DNA of 64,000 nt from Pseudofrankia inefficax (GTDB taxonomy: Bacteria > Actinomycetota > Actinomycetes > Frankiales > Frankiaceae), in assembly GCF_000166135.1 (NCBI RefSeq), contig NC_014666.1, positions 5,456,001 through 5,520,000 on the forward strand, written 5' to 3'. The translations under genes were made by a program, and so were the position numbers. Shown here piece by piece: positions 26,029 to 34,484 of the stretch (the stretch's first letter is position 1; each line of letters starts with the position of its first letter). The notes beneath the pieces were generated by a model, which did no database searches, was not told where the DNA came from, and saw only the letters and a program-made list of their open reading frames with translations.

Positions 26029-26777
26029 TGACGTTCTCTCCCCGGTCCGTGCCAGGGCCGGCGGCGTGGCGTGGGGTGTGAAGCGATCGCCCTGTTCCCA
26101 CGATTGCCGATTCTCCCCAGAGATCGCCGCGAGCACTCGTTCGACCGTGTCGTCTTTCTCCCCCACGGGCGCGACGTAGTCGATCGCGGCTCGGGCGGCG
26201 TCCTCGCCGAGGGTCTGGGCGATGACCCAGGCTGCGAGGTACTGCGACGCGAGGCAGCCACCAGCGGTGGCGACATGGCCGACGGCGTGGAACGGCTTGT
26301 CCAGGACCGGCACCCCGCATGCCTCGACGAACGGCCGGCTGGTGGCGTCCGTGCAGGCCGGGACGCCCGCGAGCAGCCCGAGCCGGGCCAGGACCAGCGC
26401 ACCCGAGCACTGCGAGCCGATCAGCTGCCGGGCCGGGTCCAGCAGCTGTGACAGCGACGCGATCAGGCTCTCGTCGCGGACGATGTCGCGCGTGCGAACA
26501 CCGCTCCCGACCAGCACGACGTCGGCCGACGCGGCGAAGGCCAGCGGACGCTGACCGGTCACCTCGACGCCGTTCATCGACGTGACCACGGGCGTGGGCG
26601 TGGTGAGATAGGCCGTCAGGCCGTCAGGCCGTCACGGCGGCACCGGTTGATGATCGCCGCGGCGATGAAGCTGTCCAGCTCGTTGAAGCCATCGAACGTC
26701 AGGACGGCGACCGTGAACGCTGGTCGAGGCGAAAGCGATGAGGCACCGTTACCGACAGCGCTGTTCTCAGCAGTCAC
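26026..26777 (-). pseudogene. DJ-1/PfpI family gene disrupted by an 8-bp tandem repeat expansion
   Basis: The N-terminal part, starting at GTG 26777, reads FTVAVLTFDGFNELDSFIAA ... RCRRDGLTA and then stops at 26625. A second frame continues with VEVTGQRPLAFAASADVVLVG, the nucleophile-elbow block IGSQCSGALVLARLGLLAG (Cys as expected for DJ-1/PfpI) and AVGHVATAGGCLASQYLAAW. Between the frames sit three copies of an 8-bp unit (26610-26633). With two copies the reading would be continuous (DGLTAYLTTPTPVVTSMNG) and the protein would be full-length, about 240 residues. It is therefore a recently broken or switchable gene. It is divergent from a PucR-type regulator 39 bases away. Its stop codon lies in the adjacent 75-bp repeat. 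Confidence 0.85.
26610..26633. repeat. 8-bp tandem repeat, three units, causing a frameshift
   Basis: Three head-to-tail copies of AGGCCGTC (plus strand), GACGGCCT as read in the gene. Because eight is not a multiple of three, the third copy shifts the DJ-1/PfpI frame. Such short repeats change copy number by slipped-strand mispairing, so the gene may switch on and off. A fixed mutation is equally possible. Confidence 0.85.
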
Positions 26778-26816
26778 GGGGCACGGTAACACTGGCTCGG
26801 CGGGCGGTGGTGGGCG

Positions 26817-28010
26817 ATGAAGGGTCTGCTGTTGCGGCTGTCGGCGCTCGACGCCGATGCTGAGAGCGCGGTTCGGGTGATCGCCTACTTCGACGCGCTG
26901 GTCGCGGCCCGCGCGGATGCCGCCGCGCTGGTCCGGGCGACGGCGACGCTCGCGGAGTGCGGCGCGGGCCTGGAGACGCCGCGGGCGGGCCGGGTCCGGT
27001 ATCGCGCGGACGGCTCGCCCGCGCTCGCGGCCTCGGCTGGCGGGCCCGGTTCTGGTACCGCCGAGCCCGACCGGGTGTCCAGCTGGACGAGCGTCGGAGC
27101 GGACGGCCGGGTGTGGCTGGAGCGGTCGGGGCCGGTGCGGGCGCTGGACGAGATCGTGCTGGAGCGGATGGCGATCGCGGCGCAGGTCGTCGACGCGCGG
27201 GCCCGTCCGTCGTTGCACATCGCCGACCCTGCTCTGGTGGAGCTCGCGCTCTCGGAGCGGGAGTCGGACGAGGACCGGGCCCGGGCGCTGCGCCTGTTGG
27301 GCCTGCTGCCCGACGTGGCCATCCGGGCGGTCGGGATCTGCGCGCCGGCCGGCGTCGACGTCGGGGTGCAGGCGGTCGCGCTGGTGGCTCGTGGGCGGCT
27401 GGGGTCACGGACGGTGCGGGTCGCGGTGCTGGGTCGCACGGCGGCTGTCCTGTTGCAGGACCGGGCCGCGACGGCCAGTCCGGCCGGGGAGCTGCGCCGG
27501 GCGCTCGCCGAGCGCGCGGCGAGCGGGCCGGGCCGGGGCGCCGACGATCATCGGGCCGCGCGTGACGACGGAGCCCACCAGGCGCGGGTGGGGGTCGGTG
27601 GGCCCGTGGAGGGGCTGGAGGCGCGGGCCTCGTGGCGGCAGGCTCGGCTGGCGCTGCGGTTCGCGGCACCGGGGGCCGCGGACACGGCGGTCGTCGACTA
27701 CGCCGAGCTCGGGTCGTTGGCGTTGCTCGCCGACCTTCCGGTGGACCGGCTGCGCCGCGACCCGGACGTGCGGGCGCTCGAGAGCCTCGCCGGCTCGCCG
27801 GCGGGCGCGGCGGACGTCGCCGTGCTGGAGGCGTTCTGCCGGGCGGGGTCGCTGCGGCAGGCGGCCTCGGGCCTGCACCTTCATCACAGCTCGGTCGCGG
27901 CGCGGGTGGCCCACCTCGAGGACGTCCTCGGCTGGCGGCTCGACGAGCCGGAGGGCCGGTTCCGCGCCCATCTCGCGCTGCTGGCCCGCCGTCTCGCCGC
28001 CACGGCGTAG
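26817..28010 (+). CDS. PucR/CdaR-type helix-turn-helix transcriptional regulator
   Basis: A 397-residue protein. The last 65 residues (DVAVLEAFCRAGSLRQAASGLHLHHSSVAARVAHLEDVLGW) form the HTH_30-type helix-turn-helix of PucR/CdaR proteins, with a typical tail RFRAHLALLARRLA. The N-terminal 320 residues are a sensor region of unknown ligand, with long Ala/Arg-rich helices and a low-complexity linker at about 235-265. It is divergent from the DJ-1/PfpI pseudogene with 39 bases between starts, suggesting shared regulation. Confidence 0.8.
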   Translation: MKGLLLRLSALDADAESAVRVIAYFDALVAARADAAALVRATATLAECGAGLETPRAGRVRYRADGSPALAASAGGPGSGTAEPDRVSSWTSVGADGRVWLERSGPVRALDEIVLERMAIAAQVVDARARPSLHIADPALVELALSERESDEDRARALRLLGLLPDVAIRAVGICAPAGVDVGVQAVALVARGRLGSRTVRVAVLGRTAAVLLQDRAATASPAGELRRALAERAASGPGRGADDHRAARDDGAHQARVGVGGPVEGLEARASWRQARLALRFAAPGAADTAVVDYAELGSLALLADLPVDRLRRDPDVRALESLAGSPAGAADVAVLEAFCRAGSLRQAASGLHLHHSSVAARVAHLEDVLGWRLDEPEGRFRAHLALLARRLAATA

Positions 28011-28149
28011 CGCGGGGCGGTCGGCGCGGCGGCTGGCGCGCACCGACGAGTGGCGGGCACGCACGCGTCGATTCCCGACGCCTGTCGGGTGACCCCGGCC
28101 ACACCCGTCGGGCAGAGTGCCAGCAACCACCGCTGAGGGGATCTGCCGG

Positions 28150-29094
28150 ATGACCTACCGATTCGACCCGGAACTGGCCGCCATCGTCCCGATGCTGCCC
28201 TCCGTCGACTTCACCGACCCGCCGACGGTGCGGGCACAGATCGAGGAGCTCACGCGCGCCTTCCAGACCGACACCGAGGGCGTCGACGTCCAGGACCTGC
28301 TGGTCCCCGGGCCCTCGGGCGACGTCCCAATCCGGGTCTACCGGCCGGCCGGCGCGACCGGGACGACCGCCGGCGTGCTCAACATCCACGGCGGCGGCTT
28401 CGTGATCGGCAACGTCGGCATCGACGACGGGTCCTGCCTGGGCCTGGTTCGCGCGCTCGGCGTGGTCATCGTGTCCGTCGACTACCGGCTGGCGCCGGAG
28501 CATCCGTTCCCCGCGGGGCTGGAGGACTGCTACGCCGCGCTGGAGTGGACCGCGAAGAACGCCGCCGAGCTCGGCCTCGACCCGACCCGCCTCGCGGTCC
28601 ACGGGTCGAGTGCGGGCGGGGGTCTCGCGGCCGCGCTGGCACTGCTCGCCCGCGACCGCGGCGGGCCGCCGTTGTGCTTCCAGTTCCTGGGATTCCCCGA
28701 GCTCGACGACCGGCTCGAGACCCCGAGCATGCGCGCCTTCGTCGACACCCCGATGTGGAACCGGCCCAACGCGATCATCAGCTGGGACGCGTACCTGGGC
28801 ACGGGCGTCCCGGGCAGCCCGGACGTGTCCCCCTATGCCGCGCCGGCCCGGGCGACCGACCTGACCGGTCTGCCGCCCGCCTACGTCTCGGTCATGGAGT
28901 TCGACCCGCTGCGCGACGAGGGCATCGCCTACGCCCAGGCGCTGCTCGCCGCCGGCGTCCCGACCGAGCTGCACCTGTTCCCCGGCACCTTCCACGGCTC
29001 CGGAATCGTTGGCCAGGCCGCCGTCAGCCAGCGCGAGAGCACCGAGGCCAAGGCCGTTCTCGCCGCCGCCCTCGGCCTGCCCCCGCGCCCGTGA
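28150..29094 (+). CDS. Alpha/beta hydrolase, hormone-sensitive lipase (HSL)-type esterase
   Basis: A 314-residue esterase. HGGGF at about residues 80-84 supplies the oxyanion hole, and VDYRLAPEHPFPAGLEDC is the HSL family signature. The nucleophile is Ser154 in GSSAGG, the acid Asp lies in VMEFDPLRDE and the His in PGTFHGS. It is a cytoplasmic enzyme that should hydrolyse short- or medium-chain esters. ATG 28150 follows GAGGGGATCTGCCGG; a frame-compatible start 11 codons upstream is less likely. It precedes a solute-binding lipoprotein gene by 70 bases, so the two may be co-transcribed. Confidence 0.9.
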   Translation: MTYRFDPELAAIVPMLPSVDFTDPPTVRAQIEELTRAFQTDTEGVDVQDLLVPGPSGDVPIRVYRPAGATGTTAGVLNIHGGGFVIGNVGIDDGSCLGLVRALGVVIVSVDYRLAPEHPFPAGLEDCYAALEWTAKNAAELGLDPTRLAVHGSSAGGGLAAALALLARDRGGPPLCFQFLGFPELDDRLETPSMRAFVDTPMWNRPNAIISWDAYLGTGVPGSPDVSPYAAPARATDLTGLPPAYVSVMEFDPLRDEGIAYAQALLAAGVPTELHLFPGTFHGSGIVGQAAVSQRESTEAKAVLAAALGLPPRP

Positions 29095-29164
29095 GCCCTG
29101 CCGCCAGCTGACCAGCCGGGGCGGCGGCACGCCTCCGCTCGCGCACCAGAGAAAGAGGGGCACC

Positions 29165-30412
29165 ATGTTCCGTCGTCGAAGGACCGCGTGCGCCGCGGGA
29201 TTATCCGCCGCCGCGGTGCTGCTGGCCGCCGGCTGCGGCTCGTCGTCATCGGGCGGCGCGGCCGCGGGCGGGACGACCGGCCCAGCCACCCAGAAGATCA
29301 CCATCGGCGTCATCGCCGACCTGACCGGGGCCGCGGCCTCCCCCAACAAGTCGGTCGTCGCGGGCGTCAAGGCCGGCACGTACTACGCGGCCCGCAACGG
29401 CTACACCGTCAGGTACGTCGTTGGTGACACCGCGACGAACCCGGCGACGGCCCTCGCCCTCGCGCAGAAGTTCGTCACCCAGGACCACGTGTTCGCCGTC
29501 ATCGGCAACTCCGCGCTGCTGTTCACCGCCGCGCCCTACCTCACCGCGCACAACGTGCCCGTGATCGGTGCCAGCGCGGACGGTCCCGAGTGGATCACCT
29601 CGAAGAACATGTTCTCGATCTGGGGCCCGCTGCAGACCACCAAGGTCGCCACGACCCAGGGCAAGTTCCTCAAGCAGATGGGCGTCACCAACCTCGCCGA
29701 CGTCGCCTACTCGCTCCCGATCGCCTCGGAGGCGGGCGAGAGCACCGCGGTCTCCGCGCAGGTGGCCGGCGTCAAGGTCGGCTATCTCAACACCAAGGTC
29801 ACCCTCGGCTCCGACGTCGCGCCCCTCGTGCTCGCGATGAAGGACGCCGGCGTCGACGGGCTCGTCGCCCAGATGAGCCCGGACGCCGCGTTCGCGATCG
29901 TCAAGGGCCTGCGTGAGCAGGGTGTCAACCTCAAGGTCGCGCTGCTGCCCACCGGCTATGGCGGCGACCTGCTGCAGGCCGGGCCTGGCGCGCTCCAGTC
30001 GGCCCAGAACGTCTACTTCCTCTCCGGCTACGAGCTGATGGAGATGCGGACGCCGGCGACCAAGCAGTTCGCCGCCGACCTCAAGAGCGCCGGCACCACG
30101 ACCGCGCCCACGTACGCGATGTACAACGGCTACGTCTCGGTCGGCCTGCTCGTCGCCGGCCTCAAGGCCGCGGGCCCGAACCCGACTCCCGCGTCGCTGC
30201 TCACCGGGCTCGGCACCATCCACGACTGGAACGCCCTCGGCCTCTACGGCAGCCACACCGTCGACATCAACGACCGCGAGAACGTCGTCTCCGGCGCCGA
30301 CAACTGCCAGTGGATCGCGAAGCTCCAGGGCAGCACCTTCACGGCCGTCCCGAACGCCGCCCCGATCTGCGGCGACGTCGTCCCCGGGCGCACGGTCGCG
30401 CCGTCCTCCTGA
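29165..30412 (+). CDS. ABC transporter solute-binding lipoprotein, LivK/branched-chain amino acid type
   Basis: A 415-residue lipoprotein. The signal peptide ends in the lipobox LLAAGCGSS (Cys about 24), followed by a Ser/Gly linker. The mature part is a type I periplasmic-binding fold: ITIGVIADLTGAAASPNKSVVAGVKAG, YVVGDTATNPATALALAQKFV, VFAVIGNSALLFTAAPYL and VPVIGASADGPEW. It should capture an amino acid, amide or aromatic/short-chain acid for an ABC importer. No permease or ATPase gene is nearby, so it is an orphan or works with a complex encoded elsewhere. It follows the esterase gene, possibly binding one of its products. Good ribosome site AGAGGGGCACC before ATG. Confidence 0.88.
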   Translation: MFRRRRTACAAGLSAAAVLLAAGCGSSSSGGAAAGGTTGPATQKITIGVIADLTGAAASPNKSVVAGVKAGTYYAARNGYTVRYVVGDTATNPATALALAQKFVTQDHVFAVIGNSALLFTAAPYLTAHNVPVIGASADGPEWITSKNMFSIWGPLQTTKVATTQGKFLKQMGVTNLADVAYSLPIASEAGESTAVSAQVAGVKVGYLNTKVTLGSDVAPLVLAMKDAGVDGLVAQMSPDAAFAIVKGLREQGVNLKVALLPTGYGGDLLQAGPGALQSAQNVYFLSGYELMEMRTPATKQFAADLKSAGTTTAPTYAMYNGYVSVGLLVAGLKAAGPNPTPASLLTGLGTIHDWNALGLYGSHTVDINDRENVVSGADNCQWIAKLQGSTFTAVPNAAPICGDVVPGRTVAPSS

Positions 30413-30446
30413 GCCCCTGAGCCGGGCGGCGTTCCGGACCTCGGCC

Positions 30447-31532
30447 CTATGGCGCTGACACATCCGCGGTATCGGTCTCCACGGCCGTATCGCCCAGAAG
30501 CGGACGCAGCCATTGGGCCGAGGGGTCGGCGTCGATGAGCAGGGCCTTGGCCAGCAGCGTCATCGGAACCGCCAGCAGCGCCCCGAGCGGGCCGAGGACG
30601 AACGCCCAGAACACCAGCGACAAGAAGGTCAGCGTGGCCGACAGCCGCACCACGTTGCCGACGACCTTCGGCTGGATGAACGACTGGACGACCATGTTGA
30701 CGACTGAATAGACCACGACGACCCAGATCATGCGGACCACGCCGCCCTCCAGCAGGCCGAGCAGCGCGGGTGGGACCAGGCCGACGACGAACCCGATGTT
30801 GGGAATGTAGTTGGTGATGAACGACAACAGCCCCCACAACAGCGGCAGCGGCACCGCCAGCCATTGCAGCGCAAGCACGTCGAGGGCGGCGACGATCAGC
30901 CCGAAGAGTGTCGAGACGGCCAGATAGCGGCGGGTGTTGCGAGCGAAGTCTCGCAATGCCGCCACCAGGAGTGGCCGCGACCCGGCGACCACGTCAAGCC
31001 GTCGGGTGAACGACTCGCAGTCGATTGCCAGGAAAAACACCAGCGTGACGAGGAAGACCAGGCTGGAACCCGCCGAGGTCAGCCCGGAGAGAATCCTCTG
31101 CAACACACCGGACAGCTTGGACAGGTCCAGCCGGCCTATCGCCGTGCTGGCCTGTTCCGGCTGGACGCCCAGGTCCTCCAGCCACCGGGTGCCCTGGTGC
31201 AGCAGGTTCTCGAACTGCGGGCGGTAGTCCGGCAGCAGCGTCACCAGCCGGGCGACCGACACGACCAGGGCGGCCAGCAGGCCGGCCAGGATCGCGTAGA
31301 TCGCCGCCATCACGACGACGACGCCGATCCACCCGGGCACCCCGCGCCGCCGCAGCCGGGCCTGCAGCGGGTGCACCGTGACGACGAGGACCAGGGCCAG
31401 GAACGCCGGGCCGAGGGTGTCCCGGAAAGCCCGGACTCCGGCCGTGGCGACGACCAGCGAGGCCATTCCCAGCAGAATTACCAACGGACGGCTCAGCGGT
31501 CCGGACGGGGTACCGGTCGACGACATCCGCAT
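30447..31532 (-). CDS. AI-2E family transporter
   Basis: A 361-residue protein with about seven to eight membrane segments. Typical features are GPAFLALVLVVTVHPLQARLRRRGVPGW near the start, a soluble region at about 110-160, LSFITNYIPNIGFVVGLVPPALLGLLEGG and QSFIQPKVVGNVVRLSATLTFLSLVFWAFVLGPLGALLAVPMTLL, the signature of the AI-2E (TqsA/YdbI-like) family. Members export or exchange small solutes, and some act as Na+/H+ antiporters. ATG 31532 with GAAGGG nine bases upstream was preferred over the TTG ten codons earlier. Last gene of a four-gene minus-strand membrane operon. Confidence 0.88.
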   Translation of the reverse strand: MRMSSTGTPSGPLSRPLVILLGMASLVVATAGVRAFRDTLGPAFLALVLVVTVHPLQARLRRRGVPGWIGVVVVMAAIYAILAGLLAALVVSVARLVTLLPDYRPQFENLLHQGTRWLEDLGVQPEQASTAIGRLDLSKLSGVLQRILSGLTSAGSSLVFLVTLVFFLAIDCESFTRRLDVVAGSRPLLVAALRDFARNTRRYLAVSTLFGLIVAALDVLALQWLAVPLPLLWGLLSFITNYIPNIGFVVGLVPPALLGLLEGGVVRMIWVVVVYSVVNMVVQSFIQPKVVGNVVRLSATLTFLSLVFWAFVLGPLGALLAVPMTLLAKALLIDADPSAQWLRPLLGDTAVETDTADVSAP

Positions 31533-31569
31533 CTTTTCCGGCCCTTCCGCCGAGCCCCGCAAAGAGCCG

Positions 31570-32286
31570 TCAGCCGCCGGCGAGAAGCGTCACGACGCCG
31601 CTGGCGAGGAAGTATAGACCGCTGGCCGCCGCCAGCAGGAGGACGACATCCCATCCGTGACGGTTCATCCAGCCGTTGTAGGCGGCCAGAATCAGCCCGG
31701 TCCGGCGGGGCGCCAGCAGTCTGAGTAAAATCGGCAGCTCCACCATGAGCAGCACGAGTGAAGCACACACGAACAGCGCGACAATGGTGACGCCCCAGCC
31801 GAGGTCGGCGTCGGCGAGCTTCTTCAGAGCGGCGACATAGAGCGCGGACGGCAGATAGGTCGTCACCCCGACCAGGAAGATCGCGCGGACGCCGCCGGGC
31901 CGCCCGCGGCCGACGGGCTCCTTCGGCGCCGGGACGGGCGGCGGAGCCGGCCCGGCGGCCTCACGCGTGGTGATCTCGACGCGGCGGGGCGGCCGGCGGA
32001 TCGCGGTCGGGCGATGCCGGGCGACCCAGAGCGCCAGCAGGAGCAGCGTCACCCCGAGAAACGTCTGCAGCCCGGCGCCGAGGGTCCGCTCCTCCCCGGG
32101 AGGCAGCTGCGCGACGCGCAGGATCACCAGGATGGCGGCTCCGGCGCCGACGGTGACGGCCGCCGCCCCGCCGAGGTAGGCGAAGGCGTGCCGCAACGAA
32201 GGCGGATCGCCCAGGTAACGCACCACGATCGCCAGTCCGAGCGGATAGATCCCGGCGGCGACGGCAAGGGGCAGCGCGCCGGTCAT
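31570..32286 (-). CDS. GAP-family membrane protein (Sap-like)
   Basis: A 238-residue protein with six hydrophobic segments and a cytoplasmic Pro/Arg-rich loop at about 95-130. The start MTGALPLAVAAGIYPLGLAIVVRYL and the ending AAYNGWMNRHGWDVVLLLAAASGLYFLASGV match the GAP (Sap, sulfolipid-1-addressing protein) family, related to LysE-type exporters and implicated in lipid or small-molecule export in mycobacteria. Its ATG overlaps the stop of the antiporter gene (ATGA), so the two are translationally coupled. The cargo is unknown. Confidence 0.8.
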   Translation of the reverse strand: MTGALPLAVAAGIYPLGLAIVVRYLGDPPSLRHAFAYLGGAAAVTVGAGAAILVILRVAQLPPGEERTLGAGLQTFLGVTLLLLALWVARHRPTAIRRPPRRVEITTREAAGPAPPPVPAPKEPVGRGRPGGVRAIFLVGVTTYLPSALYVAALKKLADADLGWGVTIVALFVCASLVLLMVELPILLRLLAPRRTGLILAAYNGWMNRHGWDVVLLLAAASGLYFLASGVVTLLAGG

Positions 32287-33602
32287 CGTCGCGACTCCGG
32301 CCGGCCCCCGGCCTCGGCGTCGAAGGCGCCCTGGTGCGTCGTCATCCAACGCCGGCGACCGGTCGCCGGTGCCTGGGCCGCCTCGCGGAGCTCGGGGCTG
32401 CGCGCCACCGCGGCCGCGTACCAGCGGCCGTAGCGGCGAGCGCCCGACGGCGCCGTGAGGCCGTGCAGGACGACACTCATGCCGACCGTCAGCATGACGA
32501 CGGGGACAATCTGGCCCTGTTCGGGCAGACCGCTGGTGGCGACCAGGCCCGCGAAGACGATGGACGCGAGCCCGCGTGGCCCGAACCAGCCGACGTAGGC
32601 CACGGTCTGGGGAGCCAGTCTTGACCCGGACAACGCGAGGGCGACCGGGACCATCCGGATCACGGTCAGGCTGAGCAGCCCATAGGCCACCGCCGTCCAG
32701 GTCGCCGAGTCGAGGGCCGGTGCCAGGTACAGCGCGCCGAACAGCAGGAAGCTCACGGAGACGCCCAGGTTGGCGGCTTCCTCGGGCAGCCGCAGCGCAG
32801 CGGACAGGCTCTCCCGCGCCACCAGGCCGGCGGCCAGACCAGCGACCCACGCGGCGATGAAGCCGCTTCCGTCGATCAGGTCCGCCAGCACGTACGCCAG
32901 CACGGCCAGCGCCAGCAGCGCCGCCGACTGCCAGCGCTGCCCCGACCAGCCCCTGTTTCTCGACCGCCGCAACGCGAACGCGCCGGCGGCGCCCAGCGCC
33001 AGGCCGATCGCGGCGGAGGCGAACAGCGCCCGCAGCAGCACTGATACGGCATACCCGGAACCAGCCGCCTTCTCCTCCTCCCGCGCGAGAGCCAGGAAGA
33101 TGGTCACGAACGGCAGGACCAGACCGTCGTTCAGGCCGCCCTCGACGTTGAGCGCATGCCGGATCAGTCGGGGAACCCGCTCGTCGGTGATGACCGGCAG
33201 CCCGAGCGCGGAGTCGGTCGGTGCCAGCACGGCCGCCAGCAGCGCCGCCCCCCACGGCCCGATGTCGTGGAACATCGCCCAGCCCAGCAGCCAGCCAACC
33301 GCCATCGTCAACGGCAGCCCGAATCCCAGCAGCCGACCGGGCAGCGGCGCCTCCGTCGCCCAGGAGCCGACGTTGGCCCCCATGGCGTCGCTGAACAGCA
33401 CGACGGCGAGGGTCAGCTCCAGAAAGATCGTGGCGCCGTGCCCGGTCTCGGCCGGGTTGACCAGGCCGGTGACCTGCTCGCTCGCCAGCAGGCCGGCGGC
33501 GGTGAATACCATCGCGCCGCTGACCGGCGTGTGCCACAGGCGCCGCTCGACCAGTGCGTAGCCGAAGATCGCCACTGCCACCGCCGCGACCGCCGGGTCC
33601 AT
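32283..33602 (-). CDS. Cation:proton antiporter (CPA1-type Na+/H+ exchanger)
   Basis: A 439-residue protein with about twelve membrane segments. Family marks are AALLAAVLAPTDSALGLPVI (conserved Thr-Asp), RHALNVEGGLNDGLVLPFV (the ND-type ion-binding motif of CPA1 exchangers) and YVGWFGPRGLASIVFAGLV. A hydrophilic C-terminal tail of about 50 residues follows. It should exchange Na+ or K+ for protons across the membrane. ATG 33602 has AGGAG six bases upstream. It lies 50 bases after the small membrane protein gene and overlaps the GAP gene by four bases. Confidence 0.9.
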   Translation of the reverse strand: MDPAVAAVAVAIFGYALVERRLWHTPVSGAMVFTAAGLLASEQVTGLVNPAETGHGATIFLELTLAVVLFSDAMGANVGSWATEAPLPGRLLGFGLPLTMAVGWLLGWAMFHDIGPWGAALLAAVLAPTDSALGLPVITDERVPRLIRHALNVEGGLNDGLVLPFVTIFLALAREEEKAAGSGYAVSVLLRALFASAAIGLALGAAGAFALRRSRNRGWSGQRWQSAALLALAVLAYVLADLIDGSGFIAAWVAGLAAGLVARESLSAALRLPEEAANLGVSVSFLLFGALYLAPALDSATWTAVAYGLLSLTVIRMVPVALALSGSRLAPQTVAYVGWFGPRGLASIVFAGLVATSGLPEQGQIVPVVMLTVGMSVVLHGLTAPSGARRYGRWYAAAVARSPELREAAQAPATGRRRWMTTHQGAFDAEAGGRPESRR

Positions 33603-33652
33603 GCGTGCTCCTGCCTGGAGTGACCGCGGACCTGGCGGTCGGCGACCTCGCC

Positions 33653-34321
33653 TCAGCGTCGCCGGACTCCTGCCTCCCACTCAGCACACACGGTGTCGAC
33701 GGCGCGGTCATCACCCGGCCGAGGTGAGCCCGCCGCCGGGCCGAGCGGTTCAGCCTCGTCCGCGACGAGCAGGCGGGCGGCCAGCCAGGCGGAGGCAGCC
33801 GCGATGAGGGCACCGTCGAGGTAGTGGCAGGCCATCGCGCCCAGGTAGCTGGGTCCGCCCCAGGCGTTCGTCGTGAAGTTCGGGTCGAGGCCCGCGGTGA
33901 CTTGGATGCCGGCCCGGAACACGCTGTAGGCCAGCGCCGAGGCGACCACGCCCGCCGCCACCGACCGGGCCAGGCCGCCCGGCGAACGCGGCGCGGCCCG
34001 CAGCGTCCGCCCGATCCGCCGCGCCGCCGGCCGGCCGAGCGGAGCCACCAGGAGCAGCGCGACAGGCGCGGCGGCCGCACGAATCCGAGCGACGGCCAAA
34101 AGCGCGACGGCCGCCAGGAACAGGCCGAGATGCGGCCACCAGGCGGCGGTGCCGGCGTGCTCGGCCTCGCGGACCGGTGAACGGCGCGCGTAGATCACCC
34201 CGCCGGTCGCCATCCCAGCGGCGAACAGGGCGGCCACCAGCGCGGTCAGCACCGGGGAGAGGTCGGCGAGAACCCGGCGCGGCCGGCCGGGCGACGGCTT
34301 GATCGTGGCAGTGGAAGGCAT
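33653..34321 (-). CDS. Hypothetical membrane protein, first gene of the antiporter operon
   Basis: A 222-residue protein with hydrophobic segments at about 20-45, 64-79, 84-95, 121-140 and 157-182, and a charged C-terminal tail. I do not recognise its family. The block PNFTTNAWGGPSYLGAMACHYLDG between segments may face the outside. It probably starts the operon with the antiporter, GAP and AI-2E genes and so may form part of the same export or pH-homeostasis system. It is divergent from the histidine kinase gene at 34485, whose response regulator could control it. Confidence 0.6.
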   Translation of the reverse strand: MPSTATIKPSPGRPRRVLADLSPVLTALVAALFAAGMATGGVIYARRSPVREAEHAGTAAWWPHLGLFLAAVALLAVARIRAAAAPVALLLVAPLGRPAARRIGRTLRAAPRSPGGLARSVAAGVVASALAYSVFRAGIQVTAGLDPNFTTNAWGGPSYLGAMACHYLDGALIAAASAWLAARLLVADEAEPLGPAAGSPRPGDDRAVDTVCAEWEAGVRRR

Positions 34322-34484
34322 GGGCCCAGCGTCACCGGACGGCGCGGGAACGTCGTCCGCCTAGCGGCCAGGGATCGCCCGGCGCCGTGGCGGGACTCGG
34401 CGCCGGGTCTCCCCCGCAGGGATGAGCGGGTTCTCCATCCACGGGTGGACGCCGGAGCCGCGGGCGGCGCCCACACTGGAGACC

